NCBI GenBank assembly: GCA_032718865.1
Contig: JALUTQ010000001.1
Span: 1,178,001 to 1,242,000 of the forward strand
Length of the DNA stretch: 64,000 nucleotides
Direction: 5' to 3'
DNA from: Tilletia caries
Lineage: Eukaryota; Basidiomycota; Exobasidiomycetes; Tilletiales; Tilletiaceae
Below, piece by piece: positions 37,918 to 50,200 of the stretch. Under the pieces are notes generated by a model. That model did no database searches, was not told the DNA's origin, and saw nothing but the letters and a program-made list of their open reading frames with translations. How positions within the stretch are numbered: position 1 is the first letter of the stretch; every line of letters starts with the position of its first letter. The position numbers and the translations under genes were made by a program.

Positions 37918-39002
37918 ATGGTGAGTGCATGCAAGGCAGCGCATGTGTGTGTGTGCGGCTTTGCGCATCATGCCCTGGCTGACCCGGATGCGCGTCTCTC
38001 TATCTGTGTGGCCGTGCATGTGTGTGAGCAGGAACAACAATCATCAGCAACGCCAGAGACCCGCGCGGTCGTCAACTTCCTTCGGTATGTTAGAACTCGT
38101 GCTGCGCGCGCGCTACTGTATCGTCCGTCTCTAACCGATCTCTCTTCTCTAACCCCCCAGGAACAAGTCCGGTATGAAGACCCGCCCCGGCGTCCTGAAC
38201 GGCACCCGGGTCGACTACTTCAAGGGCTCCTCAGCAGTCAAGGCCATCCTCAGCCCCGCATACAAGAAGCTGAAGGGCGTGCCGCAAGCCGAGAATGAAG
38301 AGGAGGCGGAAAAGGTGCTGCACGGTATCATTCCGTATGCCTTCTTTCTCCGCGTCGACCGCGGACCCACGGCTGGTGCGGGCAAGGACGCGCCTAAGGT
38401 GGTTCAGATCAATCAACAGCAGATGTTCAAGGGTGAATTGGTATGTATCCGCGCACGCCCATAGATGTAAATTCTGCTCGTCGTCTTCTTCTGTTGCTGA
38501 CGACTTCCCTTACCTTCCCTTCCTCAAGCACTACGTCTGGCTGCTCCAAGGCTCGCAGCTCGGTCTCCGTCTCGGCGGGTTCGGTGTGGTCGCAGTCATG
38601 CTTGCAGGTGTCATGTTCCCGCTCTGGCCGCCGTTCATGCGTCTAGGCGTCTGGTACCTCTCCATCGGCATTCTCGGCGTCATCGGTCTCTTCTTCGCCA
38701 TGGCCATCTTCCGTCTCATCTTCTACGTGATCACCATCGTCGTGGCGCGACCGGGCATCTGGATCTTCCCCAACCTGTTCGAGGACGTCGGCTTTGTCGA
38801 TTCCTTTATTCCGTTCTGGGCTTGGGACGTGACTGCGCCGAAGAAGGTGAAGAAGAGCAAGAAGAGCGTCAAGGCGGAGGAAGCGGGTGTTCCAGATGCG
38901 CCTCTTCCAGTCGCCGCGCCCCCTCGTCCTCAACCTAGCGCTCCGGCCCCTCGTGCCCAACCCAGCGCTGCGCCTTCTCAGGCGATGGACGACTTGAATT
39001 AG
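37918..39002 (+). CDS. SEC62: ER protein translocation subunit SEC62
   Basis: SEC62 is part of the post-translational translocon (Sec62/63) of the ER membrane. Exons are 37918-37920 (only the ATG), 38032-38084, 38161-38440 and 38529-39002, 269 aa. Conserved text: VVNFLRNKSGMKTRPGVLNG, RVDYFKG, LRVDRG, INQQQMFKGEL, two membrane helices (GVVAVMLAGVMFPLWPP and GLFFAMAIFRLIFYVITIVV) and PGIWIFPNLFEDVGFVDSF between and after them. The tail is basic, then Pro/Ala-rich. The ATG is followed at once by GTGAGT, and the 111-nt intron ends in GAGCAG. The acceptor of the last intron is AAG. Confidence 0.95.
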
Positions 39003-39081
39003 ACCCGTTTTTTTTGGTGATTCAAGTTGTGAACTGGGGGCCGAAGGTCCCGAGGACAATATTAATGCGAGGTAGAGATCC

Positions 39082-42000
39082 TCAGTTCTGCGCGATCTCC
39101 GCGCCCAACAGCAACCGCACCTCATCAACTGTCCGCCTGACTACCTTGCGGCCTGACCCACCACCACCATCTCCATCAACGACAAACTGTCCATACTTCT
39201 CATACACAGTCTCATACGCGTCCGCGAGCAAGGAAAGAGCCCGGGCGTTGATGCCGTTCCGCAGATGCGCAGGCTGGAGCTTGCTCAGGGACGAGTGGGA
39301 AATGAGAATCGCGCTGGGCGAGGCGAGAAATTTGTCAAGGTTCGAGAGGTGTTTGTCGACCTCGTCTGGCGGTAGAAGTGCTCCGTCTTCGCTTGTCGTC
39401 AACGGGGCGAGTCCACTTTGGCTCAGCATGTACCGGTACTGAGGGCGGCACAGAAGGGCGTGAGCGCGAGGAAATGTGATCAAAGTCAAGGGACTGCCAA
39501 GTCAAACTCACATAAAGCTTCGTCAGTGCCTCAGCCTTCTCATCAATCCGCTTGCGCATTTCGTCAACCTTCTCTCCAACGAAGTCATATGCTTCCAAGA
39601 AACCCTGCGAAAATAAGCAGCCAGACGTCAGCCCGGCCCAAGGGATGCGAAAGCTGCATAATGCGTTACCCAGCCTTCACTCACAAGAACATAACTCCAA
39701 CAGTTGGCCAGGAAGACCGTGACTTCCCACTGCTCGCCGCCCTCCGTGTCCGCCTTGGTCTTACTCGCCGCCGCTCCGCGACCGGTAAAGGAGACACCCA
39801 AGCGACTGACACTGCCCACACTGCGTCGCGCAATGCTCGCCCGAAGCGAGTCCGCCATCTGATCGCACATCGTGAGGATCGGATCGACGAGCTTCTTCAC
39901 GACGTGGCTGAAATCACTCAGAGCCGGCTCTTCTGGGATGGCTTGGTTGCCTGATGAGGGAAGCTTGGGTGGGGGCTGATAGAGGTCGCCTTCTTCGGAT
40001 GCGCTGTGATGGAGCGCGAGAAGCTCTTTCAGGGTCGAGCATGCGCCGAGTAATGGAGGTGGCGGACTCAGATCGGATTCGGGAGGCTGCGATGGGCCGT
40101 GAGAATGTGTGTTAGTGTGTGTGCTTCTGCCTGTAGTACAGCGCTGATCAACGTACGGCTGCAAAGCGCATCAGGCCTGCCGCTTGGCGGTCCAGAGTCG
40201 CAAAGAATGCACTGTATGCAGTCTCGGTCAGTCTGTGGAGAGAGACAGTGAAGGATTGAGCCTACGTCCTTGAGAACAAGACAGCTTATTCATGGAATAC
40301 CCACTCTCTCAAGACCTGGCTCAGTGCAGCCTTCCTGCCGATGGTCTGTTCCATGGTACTGCTGTAGAAGCTGATCAGACTGGAGAGTTTGAAGGCGGTG
40401 ATCGAGCCTTCTTGGGAGTGTAGAGTTTGAGTAATCCGTACCTACAGTTGGGCAGAGAGACAGTTGAGCTTCGCCAATATCAGATTTCGCAAACAGAAAG
40501 AAAACGGCAGACTCACTTTGAGTGGTCGACAACATCCCTCCATGTCGCGGTCGAGCAAGTCTCGTAATCGCTCCCTAGGCCGAATGACTCCCTTTTGTGC
40601 GGTGGCAGCGGATGCCATTGCGAGTGAGCCAGCCAAGGCCTCATTGTCGCTTGGCGCACCAGTTTGGTTTCTGCCCTCCATCATGTCGATGACCTCTGCC
40701 GGATTGACACTCCAGCGCCTGCGTTGTCCTATTCTACGCCCGGTCATCATCTGAGTTTCGCTGCCCTCGGCCGTGCCCGATGATGACGGAGAAGCGGCGC
40801 CGCGGTGGTGCGTAGCCACGTCGTCGTCTCCGATCCCTACAAGGCTGCCGAGAAGCTCGCGTTCGGAGGCTAGGGCCTGATGGACCCATGCAAGCATGTC
40901 ACCGATGTAGCGTGTTGGATCGTGCGCGGAGAGCTCAATGGGCCGGGGAAGGTGAGTCGGGGGTGGACCTCCTTGTGTGAGTGCTGCGTTGAATTCACGG
41001 GTGATGGCGGTGGAGCGCGTCTGGGTGAGAGTGGACAGAGCGGGGCCGAGCAAGTCTTCGCGTCCGCCTTCGGCCAGTCGGCAGACGGCCTCGCGCATGA
41101 CGGGACTGACTTCAACACCTTCTCGGAACGGCTGGCGGAATTCGAAGGTGCACCAGCGAGCGAGGCGGGAATGCGCTGTGTTGAGCTGCTCTGAAGTGAT
41201 TCGGAGGATGTGCATGCTGTGGGGAAGTGGGAAATCAGAAATGGATGGGGGCGTCCGCATTTGAGAAGCTCAAGAAGAGAGGAACGTACCCTGCACGCAT
41301 CATGTCCTTTCTCTCTGACTGATCTCTGGTCGAAGGAAGAGGAGTGGCCATGGTTAAGGCCTGTGCGTCGTTGACAGACTCGGGCGCGGTCGGCGGCGCG
41401 GCTTCCTCCTCGATGTCATCCTCATCCTCTTCGACGAGACCGAGGAGCTCTGCGCAATCTTCTCGAATCTGCTCGAGACGGTCGATGACCTGGAAGAATG
41501 GTTCCCCGATGCCATGGGAGCTTGAAGACGACGAGGACGAGGCAGGCGCTTCTGCGGCTGCGGCTGCTGGGTTGTCGAGAATGAGCAGCTCTGCGTCGTT
41601 GAGGGAGAACTTGCGCAGGAAGAGCGATGTCTGCTCGGACTGCCAGGTGAGAGCGACGCGCTGCTTCTGGAGACTGTCGGACTCTGCGAGGAGTGTGGCC
41701 GTGCGCGCGTAGACGTCTTCGAAGCGTGCGTGGGTCTCCTTCGTCTCGGCCACGACCTCATCGACGACGGTACAGAGTTCTTGGATTGCGCTGACGGCGG
41801 GAGCGTACGCCTGTTCGAGTTCGTCTGCGGCGGCGAGAAGGTGCGCATCGAGATCGTCGAGGACGTTGCGGCGTGCGCGTGCGATGTCGACTGTCTGCTC
41901 GGCTGCCTCGGAGTTGGAGTCCGGTGGAGCTGGGTACAGATGGGCGAGAGCAGCGAGGGCATCCTGCAGCGCATCGGGATTGGGCGGATCGAGCAGCACA

Positions 42001-42083
42001 CTTCGCAGCCGCCCACTCAGCGGGAACGCCGCCGAGCTCATCGCCGCCGTCGTCGCTGTCGTCGTCGCTGCCTCGGCGCTCAT
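39082..42083 (-). CDS. COG6: Conserved oligomeric Golgi complex subunit 6
   Basis: COG6 belongs to the Golgi tethering complex for retrograde vesicles. Seven exons: 41290-42083, 40517-41216, 40305-40441, 40157-40211, 39685-40086, 39512-39604 and 39082-39438; their sum gives 845 aa with no break. Family features: an N-terminal coiled region (LEQAYAPAVSAIQEL, LQKQRVALTWQSEQTSLFLRKF), the ARWCTFEFRQ segment, GDMLAWVHQA, RISFYSSTMEQTIG-like text in exon 3, and NCWSYVL and LDKFLASPSAIL near the end. The start ATG at 42083 is the first in frame; upstream extension has no ATG. Acidic and Ala-rich inserts lengthen it slightly. It diverges from NAXD. Confidence 0.92.
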
Positions 42084-42342
42084 CGTTGCCTCGGTCCCAG
42101 TCGCAACGAACGTCAAAGCGCTCCCAACTCCAAGTGGGAAGGTCGCAACCGCAAGCAGCAAGGTCAACTTCGGAAATCGCGGCGAGCATGCTGGTCTGCC
42201 CGATCTAGCAACACCGTGTTGCAGGCGATCCCATCGAGCTCGCTGAGGATGAGGTTCATCATGAGATCCTCACTCCCTCCCTCCCGCTCGCAACTTGCTA
42301 TTCCCCTCTGCCTCTGCGCCATTGTGAATCTGAAGTGAAAGA
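42084..42342. promoter_or_regulatory. Short divergent promoter of COG6 and NAXD
   Basis: Only 259 bp separate the two start codons, so both promoters must overlap. No TATA box was seen. Confidence 0.5.
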
Positions 42343-43824
42343 ATGTCAGCCTCGTCGTCTTCCTCTACCGCTGCCTCCCGTGTTCTGTCCCAAGTGAGGT
42401 CGATCATCCCGCCTCTCTCCGGCGAGCTCCACAAGGGACAGGCCGGTCGAGTCGGTATCGTCGGGGGCAGCAAGGACTACACAGGAGCTCCCTACTTGTC
42501 AGTGCTGACCCTCCAGTACTCTCTCTCTCTCCCTCTTACGCGTCAAGCTGAAACTCTCTCTCTCTCTTTTGCTCCCCTCATATCGAAAACAAAGCGCTTC
42601 GATGGCTTCAATGAAGCTCGGCGCAGACATGAGCCACACCATCTGCGAGCCCAGCGCGGGCAATGTCATCAAGACCTACTCGCCCGACCTCATCGTGCAT
42701 CCGATCATGGACCAGAACAAGTGAGCAAGCCTTCGTGTCTCTCCTTTTTCGGTCCATTCCGCGTGACTGACATTCAGGTCGTTCCCCAGATCGCTCGATT
42801 CCATTCGGTCGGAAATGAAGGAGATCTTTGCGCGTCTGCACAGTGTTGTCGTAGGCCCAGGACTGGGGCGGGATCAACACATGCAAGACTGCGGACGAAT
42901 AGCCATAGAGGTGAGCTCTCAGCAGCTTCAGCTCAAAATTTCCTTCTATGTGCTTGTTCTCGTCGCCACTTGAGCTGACGAAGCTGGACCTACTTCTACA
43001 GCTCGCGCGCGAGGCAAACCTGTACATTGTCGTCGATGCCGACGGGCTCTGGCTCCTCCAGAACGAGCCAGAAATCATCAGAGGCTACCGTCGTGCAGTC
43101 CTCACTCCCAACGTCGTCGAGTTCGGACGATTGTGCAACAAACTCGTGAGCAGAGATCTCCCCTCTTGAACACTTCCCATCTCCGGTCTCCTTCGCTGAA
43201 CTGACGCCCTGTCTCTCTTCACCGAACAAGGGAATCGATGCCAAGAAGAAGCCAGAAGAGGCTGCCAAAGAGCTCAGCAGAGCATTGCAAGGCCCTACCA
43301 TTCTCGAAAAGGGCAAGATAGATCGCATCGCCAACGCAGAGTGAGTTCTCTTTCTACCTCACGAAATTGCTCCTCCCAAAAAGTTTCTAAACTATGTCAT
43401 GGCCACCAAAACAGCGAAGTCCTTCTGTCTGAAGAACCAGGCGGTCTCAAGCGCTGCGGGGGGCAGGGAGACATCCTCTCAGGCTGTCTTGCCACCTTCC
43501 TCGCCTGGGCACACGTCTACTCCCGAGGCGACCAAACTACTCCAACGGGCCCTCCGTCCGAGCACGAGCGGATTCCGGAGGAGAGACTGCCCCTCCTAGC
43601 AGCGTACGGGGCGAGTGTCATTGCGAGGACGTGCTCGAGGGAAGGATTTAGGAGGAATGGAAGGGCATTCTTGGCGAATGACATGATTGAGGAGATCGGA
43701 CGTGCATACATTCGGTGAGTCGCCCTTCTCTCTTTCTCTTTCTGCTTCTGCACCGATGCCGGAACTAGATACTGAATCCGAGCGCCCTTCCAGCCACTTC
43801 GGAGACCCACAAGCAGCGCTGTGA
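42343..43824 (+). CDS. NAXD: ATP-dependent (S)-NAD(P)H-hydrate dehydratase
   Basis: Repairs hydrated NAD(P)H using ATP; ribokinase-like fold. Seven exons: 42343-42497, 42595-42720, 42778-42910, 43002-43145, 43231-43340, 43415-43714 and 43794-43824, in total 332 aa with closed frame. Conserved sites: [18 protein letters not shown] at the N-terminus, [28 protein letters not shown] and the catalytic loop [12 protein letters not shown] with its Asp. No targeting peptide is obvious, so cytosolic. The last exon encodes only ten codons (HFGDPQAAL). Splice signals are GT-AG throughout; the acceptors before exons 2 and 5 are AAG. Confidence 0.94.
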
Positions 43825-45186
43825 TCTCTCCATCTGTGATCCTAACACGCTCGCCCTTTGCTGTAGACACAACACAGGCCGGCAGAAATTGGTCGATTGA
43901 CCACATGAACCTGTGTTGCCCTGTTCCCCCGTTAGCCGATCCTGAACCTATGGAGGTATGTCACTTGCTGGCCATCCGCCCCCGCCATCAGAAGACGAGG
44001 CGAAGGAGAGTGCGCATGGCGGTCGTGAGTGGGCGGTTGGCCGTCGAGTTGAAGTCAGACGGCTGCATAGCAACAACCAACATCACTCGCGCGGGACGTG
44101 TCGGAACGTCGCCCGGGCACTGCCGACTTCGCATTTGTTTACCTCCTGGCTCCCCCAACTTGCATCCAGGAATGCAGGCAGACGACCTCGACGACAACAA
44201 CGACAACGATCACGAAGGCCGGTTGGCCATCACGAGACTCCCTGCTCTCCTCGCGTTTTGCATGATCATCTGCACAGCGAAACCAGCTGAGACTCCGTGC
44301 AACGGCCCCGGCACTCTGACCTCTCTTTGAAGACGCTGACCAGGTCTGCTTCCCCTTTGCTTCCCCAGAAATAGATATCGAACCCCCTGCCAGCGCACAG
44401 CAAGGGGCCCACAACCCTTGATCGTCCTCTCCTCAGTACGAGGGCTTTTATACTGGCAGCAGCCGAGTCCGCGTGTGCCGGCGATGAAGGTCACGAATAC
44501 CGAGCGAGGGGTTGCCAGACCTGGGTCATCGTCGACCACCACCTCAGGACTATGCAGCCGCAGCACGGCAGACCCATTTTCCGAGCGGTCCTGGTCATTT
44601 CTCGTTTCTGCACAGCCTCTGGAATATCTGAGACCAAGCCACACTCTCATCTGCCGATCGCACATGATCTTCGCGCGTCTCCACGCAGATCAAACAGCCT
44701 GCTCGCTCGGACGGAGGTGGGCCCATCGCTGGCCCTTGGGGCTCTAGCCAAGACGGGCTGCTAGCGCTAAAGATACAGACTGACTGGGACTCCCTCCCAT
44801 CTCGTCCGACTCCCGAGGGCGATCCCGGCACCGGGCACACCCGCAGTATGGGGTCCCCAAAGCACAGGCCACATCGCGTGTTTTTTCCCCCACTGAGTGT
44901 GGATCTCCAACTTCCACCTCGTCCCAATGCGGTGAGCCCTTCAGAAACTGGTACGTGTTGCTTGCTAGGCGTCATAGGCAGCTCTTCGACTGAGCGTTCT
45001 GCCTTAAAAGGAGGCCCTCCATTCGAAATCCGTCCCTCTCCCCTTCCTCCATCTCCTCCCAGATCTTTACACCTACATCCGCATACACACACACTCGTAC
45101 CCTCACACCATCACACCATCACACCATCACACACACACACCATCGCACACACTCACTCAACACACTCGCACACTCACAACACCACA
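43825..45186. other. Long intergenic stretch with CA-rich 5' UTR at its end
   Basis: Open frames here are short and look non-coding on both strands. From about 45070 to 45180 the sequence is a run of CACAC/CACCAT units leading into the next ATG, typical of an unstructured fungal 5' UTR. Nothing else was recognised in the 1.3 kb. Confidence 0.5.
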
Positions 45187-46737
45187 ATGTCAAGCACCAC
45201 AACCACCGACTTTAGCGCCTACCCCTCCGACCAGCTTACGCCAAGCGAAATGGATCACCTCGAGGTTCTCGTGGACAAACTCATCTTGGGGACGAAGAAG
45301 CGCGACGAGGACGGCAGGCGTGTCGACGATCATCGCTGGGATCCCACTTCGTTCGTTGGCGGGGTCGACATCATGACGATCCGGGGCGTCCCTAAGTTGC
45401 TGGACCAGCACAAGGCCCAATTTGGGATCAACAACAACGCAATCTGCGTCCTTGCCAAGGCCATGGCGAAGTACGCGGGGCATTGCGGGGCTCGGGATCG
45501 CTTGGAGAGTCGGATTGAGTCCCTGATCAAGGCTGGGCTCACGGAGTCGTCGTCATCTTCATCTGACGCCTCCGACGCCGACGATGATGCTGCTCCCAAC
45601 GATGCCGCTTCCGACGACGATGCTTCTGACGAGGGAGAGGGCGAGGGCCACGAGCATGACGGCGATGCTTCTGACGATGCTTCCGACCAGGACGCTTCTG
45701 GCGAGGATGCTTCCGACGACGACGCCGAGGACGATGACAATGCTTCCAACTCCGGCTCCGGCTCTGACTCTTGCACCTCAACTTCCGTACACTCAAAAGC
45801 GAACCTGATCACGGATGCCAACTCGGACACGGACTCGGACTCGGACACTGATGGCTCGTCTGCGATGTCGTTCACCCAATGCTACAATACAGTCAACACC
45901 CCGCTACCTACGTACACTGCACTCGATGCCGCGGCTATCGAAGCAGACGAGTCCTGCTCGACATCCTCTGGCTCGTCATCCGCCTATTCGGACTTGATGT
46001 CGATGTCGTTTACGCCTGTCCACGTCACATCCCGACCGATGCCTGAAGAGCGCTCGGATGTCGGCGATACTGACGGCGAACGTACGGACTCTCCCTGCTC
46101 GACATCTTCCTACTCGTCGTCCGCCTCTTCGGACTCGATCCCAATGTCGTTCACCCCTGTCTACGTTGCATCTCGACCGATCGCCGGCGAACCCTCCACG
46201 ATCAACGGTATCAACGACGTCGACGATGACAACGATTCTGACTCGTGCTACGACGAATCCACGTCCTCGTCGATCGTTTCAGAGCAGTACTCTCCGTGTC
46301 TGTACGCGACGGGGGTACAAGCCACCGCCCCACGGCGCTTTCGGTACCGCGGATTACTGCCCACCATCATCGGCAGGCCCGCCAGGGACTTCTCGATGAG
46401 GCAACTTGACGCGCAGACACCGTCCAGGATCCCAGTCCGGACGTTGCAGGTCAAGACTACTCATCAGACTGCCATGAGCCCCGCTGGTCGTTCACAAGGT
46501 CGGGAATCCTTCCCGTCTTTCGTGATTGGCGGGATCGAACCTCGCCCGGCCGGCAGCATCAAGGCCCGGCATTTCAAGGCCATCAAGCCCATCGTGGCCG
46601 CGCCGCATATCCCTTGGTTCATGAGGAGTCCTCCCCGGGTCAACGACATCAAGCTTCGGATCGCTCCGCGAGTCAGCACACCCAAGTCCTCTGGCCAGCG
46701 TAGCCGAATCCCTGTCCGGACTACCCCCGCCCACTGA
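45187..46737 (+). CDS. Acidic Ser/Asp-rich repeat protein, unknown function
   Basis: Single-exon gene, 516 aa; the start at 45187 has a clean context (cacaATG) after the CA-rich leader. Residues 1-120 form a compact-looking region (MDHLEVLVDKLILGTKKRDEDG and QFGINNNAICVLAKAMAKY). Residues 121-220 are an almost pure Asp/Ser/Ala/Glu tract. Then come repeated modules: CSTSS-(SSS)-SD--MSMSFTPV near residues 255-285 and again near 304-335, each followed by a short RPM/RPI. The C-terminus is basic, Arg/Pro-rich. Not recognised. The opposite charge of its two halves suggests a binding or chaperone-like role, which is speculation. Confidence 0.7.
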   Translation: MSSTTTTDFSAYPSDQLTPSEMDHLEVLVDKLILGTKKRDEDGRRVDDHRWDPTSFVGGVDIMTIRGVPKLLDQHKAQFGINNNAICVLAKAMAKYAGHCGARDRLESRIESLIKAGLTESSSSSSDASDADDDAAPNDAASDDDASDEGEGEGHEHDGDASDDASDQDASGEDASDDDAEDDDNASNSGSGSDSCTSTSVHSKANLITDANSDTDSDSDTDGSSAMSFTQCYNTVNTPLPTYTALDAAAIEADESCSTSSGSSSAYSDLMSMSFTPVHVTSRPMPEERSDVGDTDGERTDSPCSTSSYSSSASSDSIPMSFTPVYVASRPIAGEPSTINGINDVDDDNDSDSCYDESTSSSIVSEQYSPCLYATGVQATAPRRFRYRGLLPTIIGRPARDFSMRQLDAQTPSRIPVRTLQVKTTHQTAMSPAGRSQGRESFPSFVIGGIEPRPAGSIKARHFKAIKPIVAAPHIPWFMRSPPRVNDIKLRIAPRVSTPKSSGQRSRIPVRTTPAH

Positions 46738-47278
46738 AGGCTTCCACCAACGCTTCTACCCAAAAGAAAATTGTGTTCCCGGATCCCATCACCAGCATCG
46801 TTTCCTGTCACGGCTTCGACACTGCAACGGAACCTCGTCCCGGGCTCTTCTTCGTCCTGTCGGCTTCCAAAGTACCGGGCACCAACCTGTACCAACGTCC
46901 CAAACCTACACCGCAGAACCCAACCATCAATATCGTACTCTCCGCTTTGCTCTCCGTACCCGCATCTCTCCGCCTGCTCGTGCCTTGGACTCTCGCCGCC
47001 TTCAGTCTGCAATTTATACCTATCATTGTTGTTGTTTTCTGTCTCCTTGCCATCACCATCTAGAGGGGAGGACTGTTGTGTGTAAGCATCACCGAAGTCG
47101 TGATGCTCGCCCCTGACGTCGACGTCAACGTCGATGTTGAGCTCCTGCACGACGTCCGTCGCCAGCAAGGGTTGTAACGATAGCATGTAATCCGATCAAG
47201 ATGTCAAATGCATATTGATTGCAACGCCATCCATAGCAACAAAGAACTGACGCGAACAACACCAACCCAAAGCTTGTC
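46738..47278. other. Convergent spacer
   Basis: It lies between the 3' ends of the acidic protein gene and NCL1. No gene recognised. Confidence 0.5.
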
Positions 47279-50200
47279 CTACGAGTCCCCCTCGACAGCA
47301 TCAGCAGCAGCAGCCGCCGCCGCCATCGCCGCATCCTCCTCATCCGCCAACTCCTGATCCTTCGCGACCTCCGCACGCGTCGGTTTCCCTCCCTTGTTCT
47401 TGTTGAGCTTCTTCTTGCCCGGCGGCGGGGCTGGGTTGAAGTGCCGCTCGCCTGTGGCGGAGCTTAGGTCCCGGCCGAAGAGACGGTGACTGAGAGCACT
47501 GCAGAGAGAGAGAAAAGGGGCCACCCCGGGGAAAAAGGGGTATGGAAAAGAAGGATCAGCGTTCCCGTGGTCGCAAGACGGTGGAATGGTTATCCAGAAA
47601 CGCACCTCTTGACCTGCTTGTCAATCATCAGGTTCACACTCGCAGCCGCCTTCCAGATCGGCAGTGCAATCTCCACCGGAAGTTTTCGACCGACCCACTC
47701 CTGCCTCGTCTTGAACAAGGCCTCTCCCTTCAATTGCAACCGCGTCTTCTCCTCCTCCTTCAGACCCTCCGGCGCCCCATCCCCGTCCCCTCCTTCCCCC
47801 TTGTTCTCGTTCCGGGCGGACAGTTCAGGCAGCAAAGCCGACGACGGCGCGTCCCCCAGCTCGGGCTCATCGACCGCGTCCGGCCCGCCAACCTGCACCA
47901 CATGACTCCCCAACGCCATCCTGCGCACCTTCGGCGCCAACGCCGGCGCATGCTCCTCAATATCGTACAACGACGGATAACTGACGCTCATCAAGAACGC
48001 GAGCTCGTTCATGCTGATCTTGACCACTTTATCCGCGTTCAGATAGGGGAGGAGGACGAGCAGGCCGTCGGAGGTGACGCGCCACTTGCACGCGGCCGTG
48101 TTCATGTCGCCCCCCACCGCCGCCGACGTCGACGCGGACGCGGACTTGGAGGAGTCTTGGCGCTGGAAGAGCTTGATGCCCGCCGCGAGCAGCCGGAGTC
48201 GGACCGGGTTCAGGGACGGGTGCAGCGAGGGCACCATGACAGGGTCCCCATCACCATCGAACTCCACATTCCCATCGTCGTCCTTCTTGGGCACCAGGCC
48301 CGGTTTGCCGCCGCCGGAAATGATGGCGCGGGCCGAGTAGGAGACTAGGTTCACGGAGCGGACCATCTTGCCTGCTGCGTTGCGGGAGAGGAGGTTGCGC
48401 GGGACGAAGCGGAGAGTGTTGTTGGCCTGGGCGGACGCGTCGTCGACGTTCAGTTTGAAGAAGTCGACACAGGCCCGGACTTCGGCGTCGTCCAGGCTGA
48501 GGAACGTCATGGGGTCTTCGCGGTAGGGCATGCCGTTTGGCTGTCCGTGGCCGAAGTCGGTCACGCCGACTCCTGGTTTCCCAGCCTTGACCGCCCGGTC
48601 TACAGCGTGGTTGTCGGCTTTGATATGAGTGTTGGGGTCTGACGGTGCTGGTTCGGCTTCCTTTCCGTTTTCAGGCAGGACAAGGGCCAGTTCAGACGCG
48701 TTCGCTGCCGACGTTTCGGTCTTGACGCGCTTCGCCTCCGATCGATCGTTATCCGGACTCAGCTCCCGCTTCTTCCCGGCCGCAGCTTCCACCTGGGGAG
48801 GTTGCTGTTCCGTCTTCACAACAGAAACCTGCTCCTCCTCTCCCTTCACGTCCGAGAGCAGATCAGCTCGCTCCATGGCGCGTCGCATACCCGCTGCCAA
48901 TCCCTCTTCGCCATGGGGATACCCCTCCTTCGACGCGCGTTTCTCCAGCACGGCAACGAAGAAGCCGCCCGTGTTCTGGTCGTGCGGGTAGAAGCGCATA
49001 CACTTCTCCAGCTGGAGCTTATCCGCCGCGTCGTCGGTCGGTGGCCAGAGCGTCTTGGGGCTGCGTCCGGCCAGTTGTGGATCGCGTTGCTTGAGCTCGG
49101 CCCAGGAGTCTACGTAGGGGAAATTGGGCAGCCAGGGGGTGGCGGAGGGTTGGTCTTTCCATTCGCCGCGCTTGCAGGTGAGCTTGACACCGTCGTGTTC
49201 GCGGACTGCGTCTGGCTTTACGTCTTGTGGGCTCTTGCCTGCCATGATGGTATTGATGAAGTGCTCGTACTCGACGAAGTCAGGAGGTGTGTTCAGTTGG
49301 GACTCTTCGGCAGGAGCGACAGCATCAGATACAGCAGCACCTTCCTGAGGCGGCTCGTCCTTTGCAGTTGGTTGGGCTGCAGAGGCAGATGCATGATTGA
49401 AGAGATGCTTACCGCGACCTGGAGCGACCTTCCAGGACCGCTTGCCGACGCGACGGATGAGTTCTGGGATCTCGTGGGAAACGTCAACCAGGTGAACCTC
49501 GCCGCCGTCCTTCTTGAGAGCGCCAAATTCGACGAGAGCGGCTGCGACGACGGCCTCGTTCTCGACAGGGTTGAGGGAGCATGTGGAGAATACGAGGCGG
49601 CCGCCGTCTCGGAGCAAGGCGAGACCTCGGAGCAGGATGCGTACCTGAAGACCGTGTAGACCGAGGCCGTTGAGGGAGTTCCAGTCCTTCCAGATGGGGA
49701 TGTTCTTGCGGAGGGTGCCATCGCCGGAGCAAGGGACGTCTGCGAGGATACGGTCAAACTTGAGTTCGCGTGTGGTTGGCTTTGTGTTGAGCAGGTCGGC
49801 TGTGGGAGGGAGCCAGGGTACGTCGATGCGGGGCAACATGGATGCGTCTAGGTTGCTGACCATGAGGTTCGGGGAGGGGATGCGGGAGGCCTGGTGGACG
49901 AGCATATGAGCGCGACGAGTGTCGGAGTCGTTTGCGAGGACGAGGCCTTCTGGGTTGGCGTCGTACTTGCCGCGAGGAAGGGGCTCGGATGACGAGGGCC
50001 CGCGGGTGTGGAGCATTTCGACGAGCTGAGCTGTTTTGCTTCCGGGGGCGGCGCAGAGGTCGAGGACGAGGTGGTCGGAGCGCACGTCGAGGAAGAGCGG
50101 GGGAACCATGCTGACGGCCTCTTGTCTGCTGATGCAGCCTGTGTCGGTTTCGTGTACGAGCCACTGCTGGAAGGCCTTGAAGGCTGGGTGTTTGCGGATG

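Noticed and set aside
42084..42167. N-terminal extension of COG6
   Set aside because: It would start at TTG; the first in-frame ATG is 42083.
44848..45186. N-terminal extension of the acidic protein from an ATG at 44848
   Set aside because: The extra 113 residues are a translation of the CA-rich leader (His/Thr/Pro repeats); the ATG at 45187 has better context.
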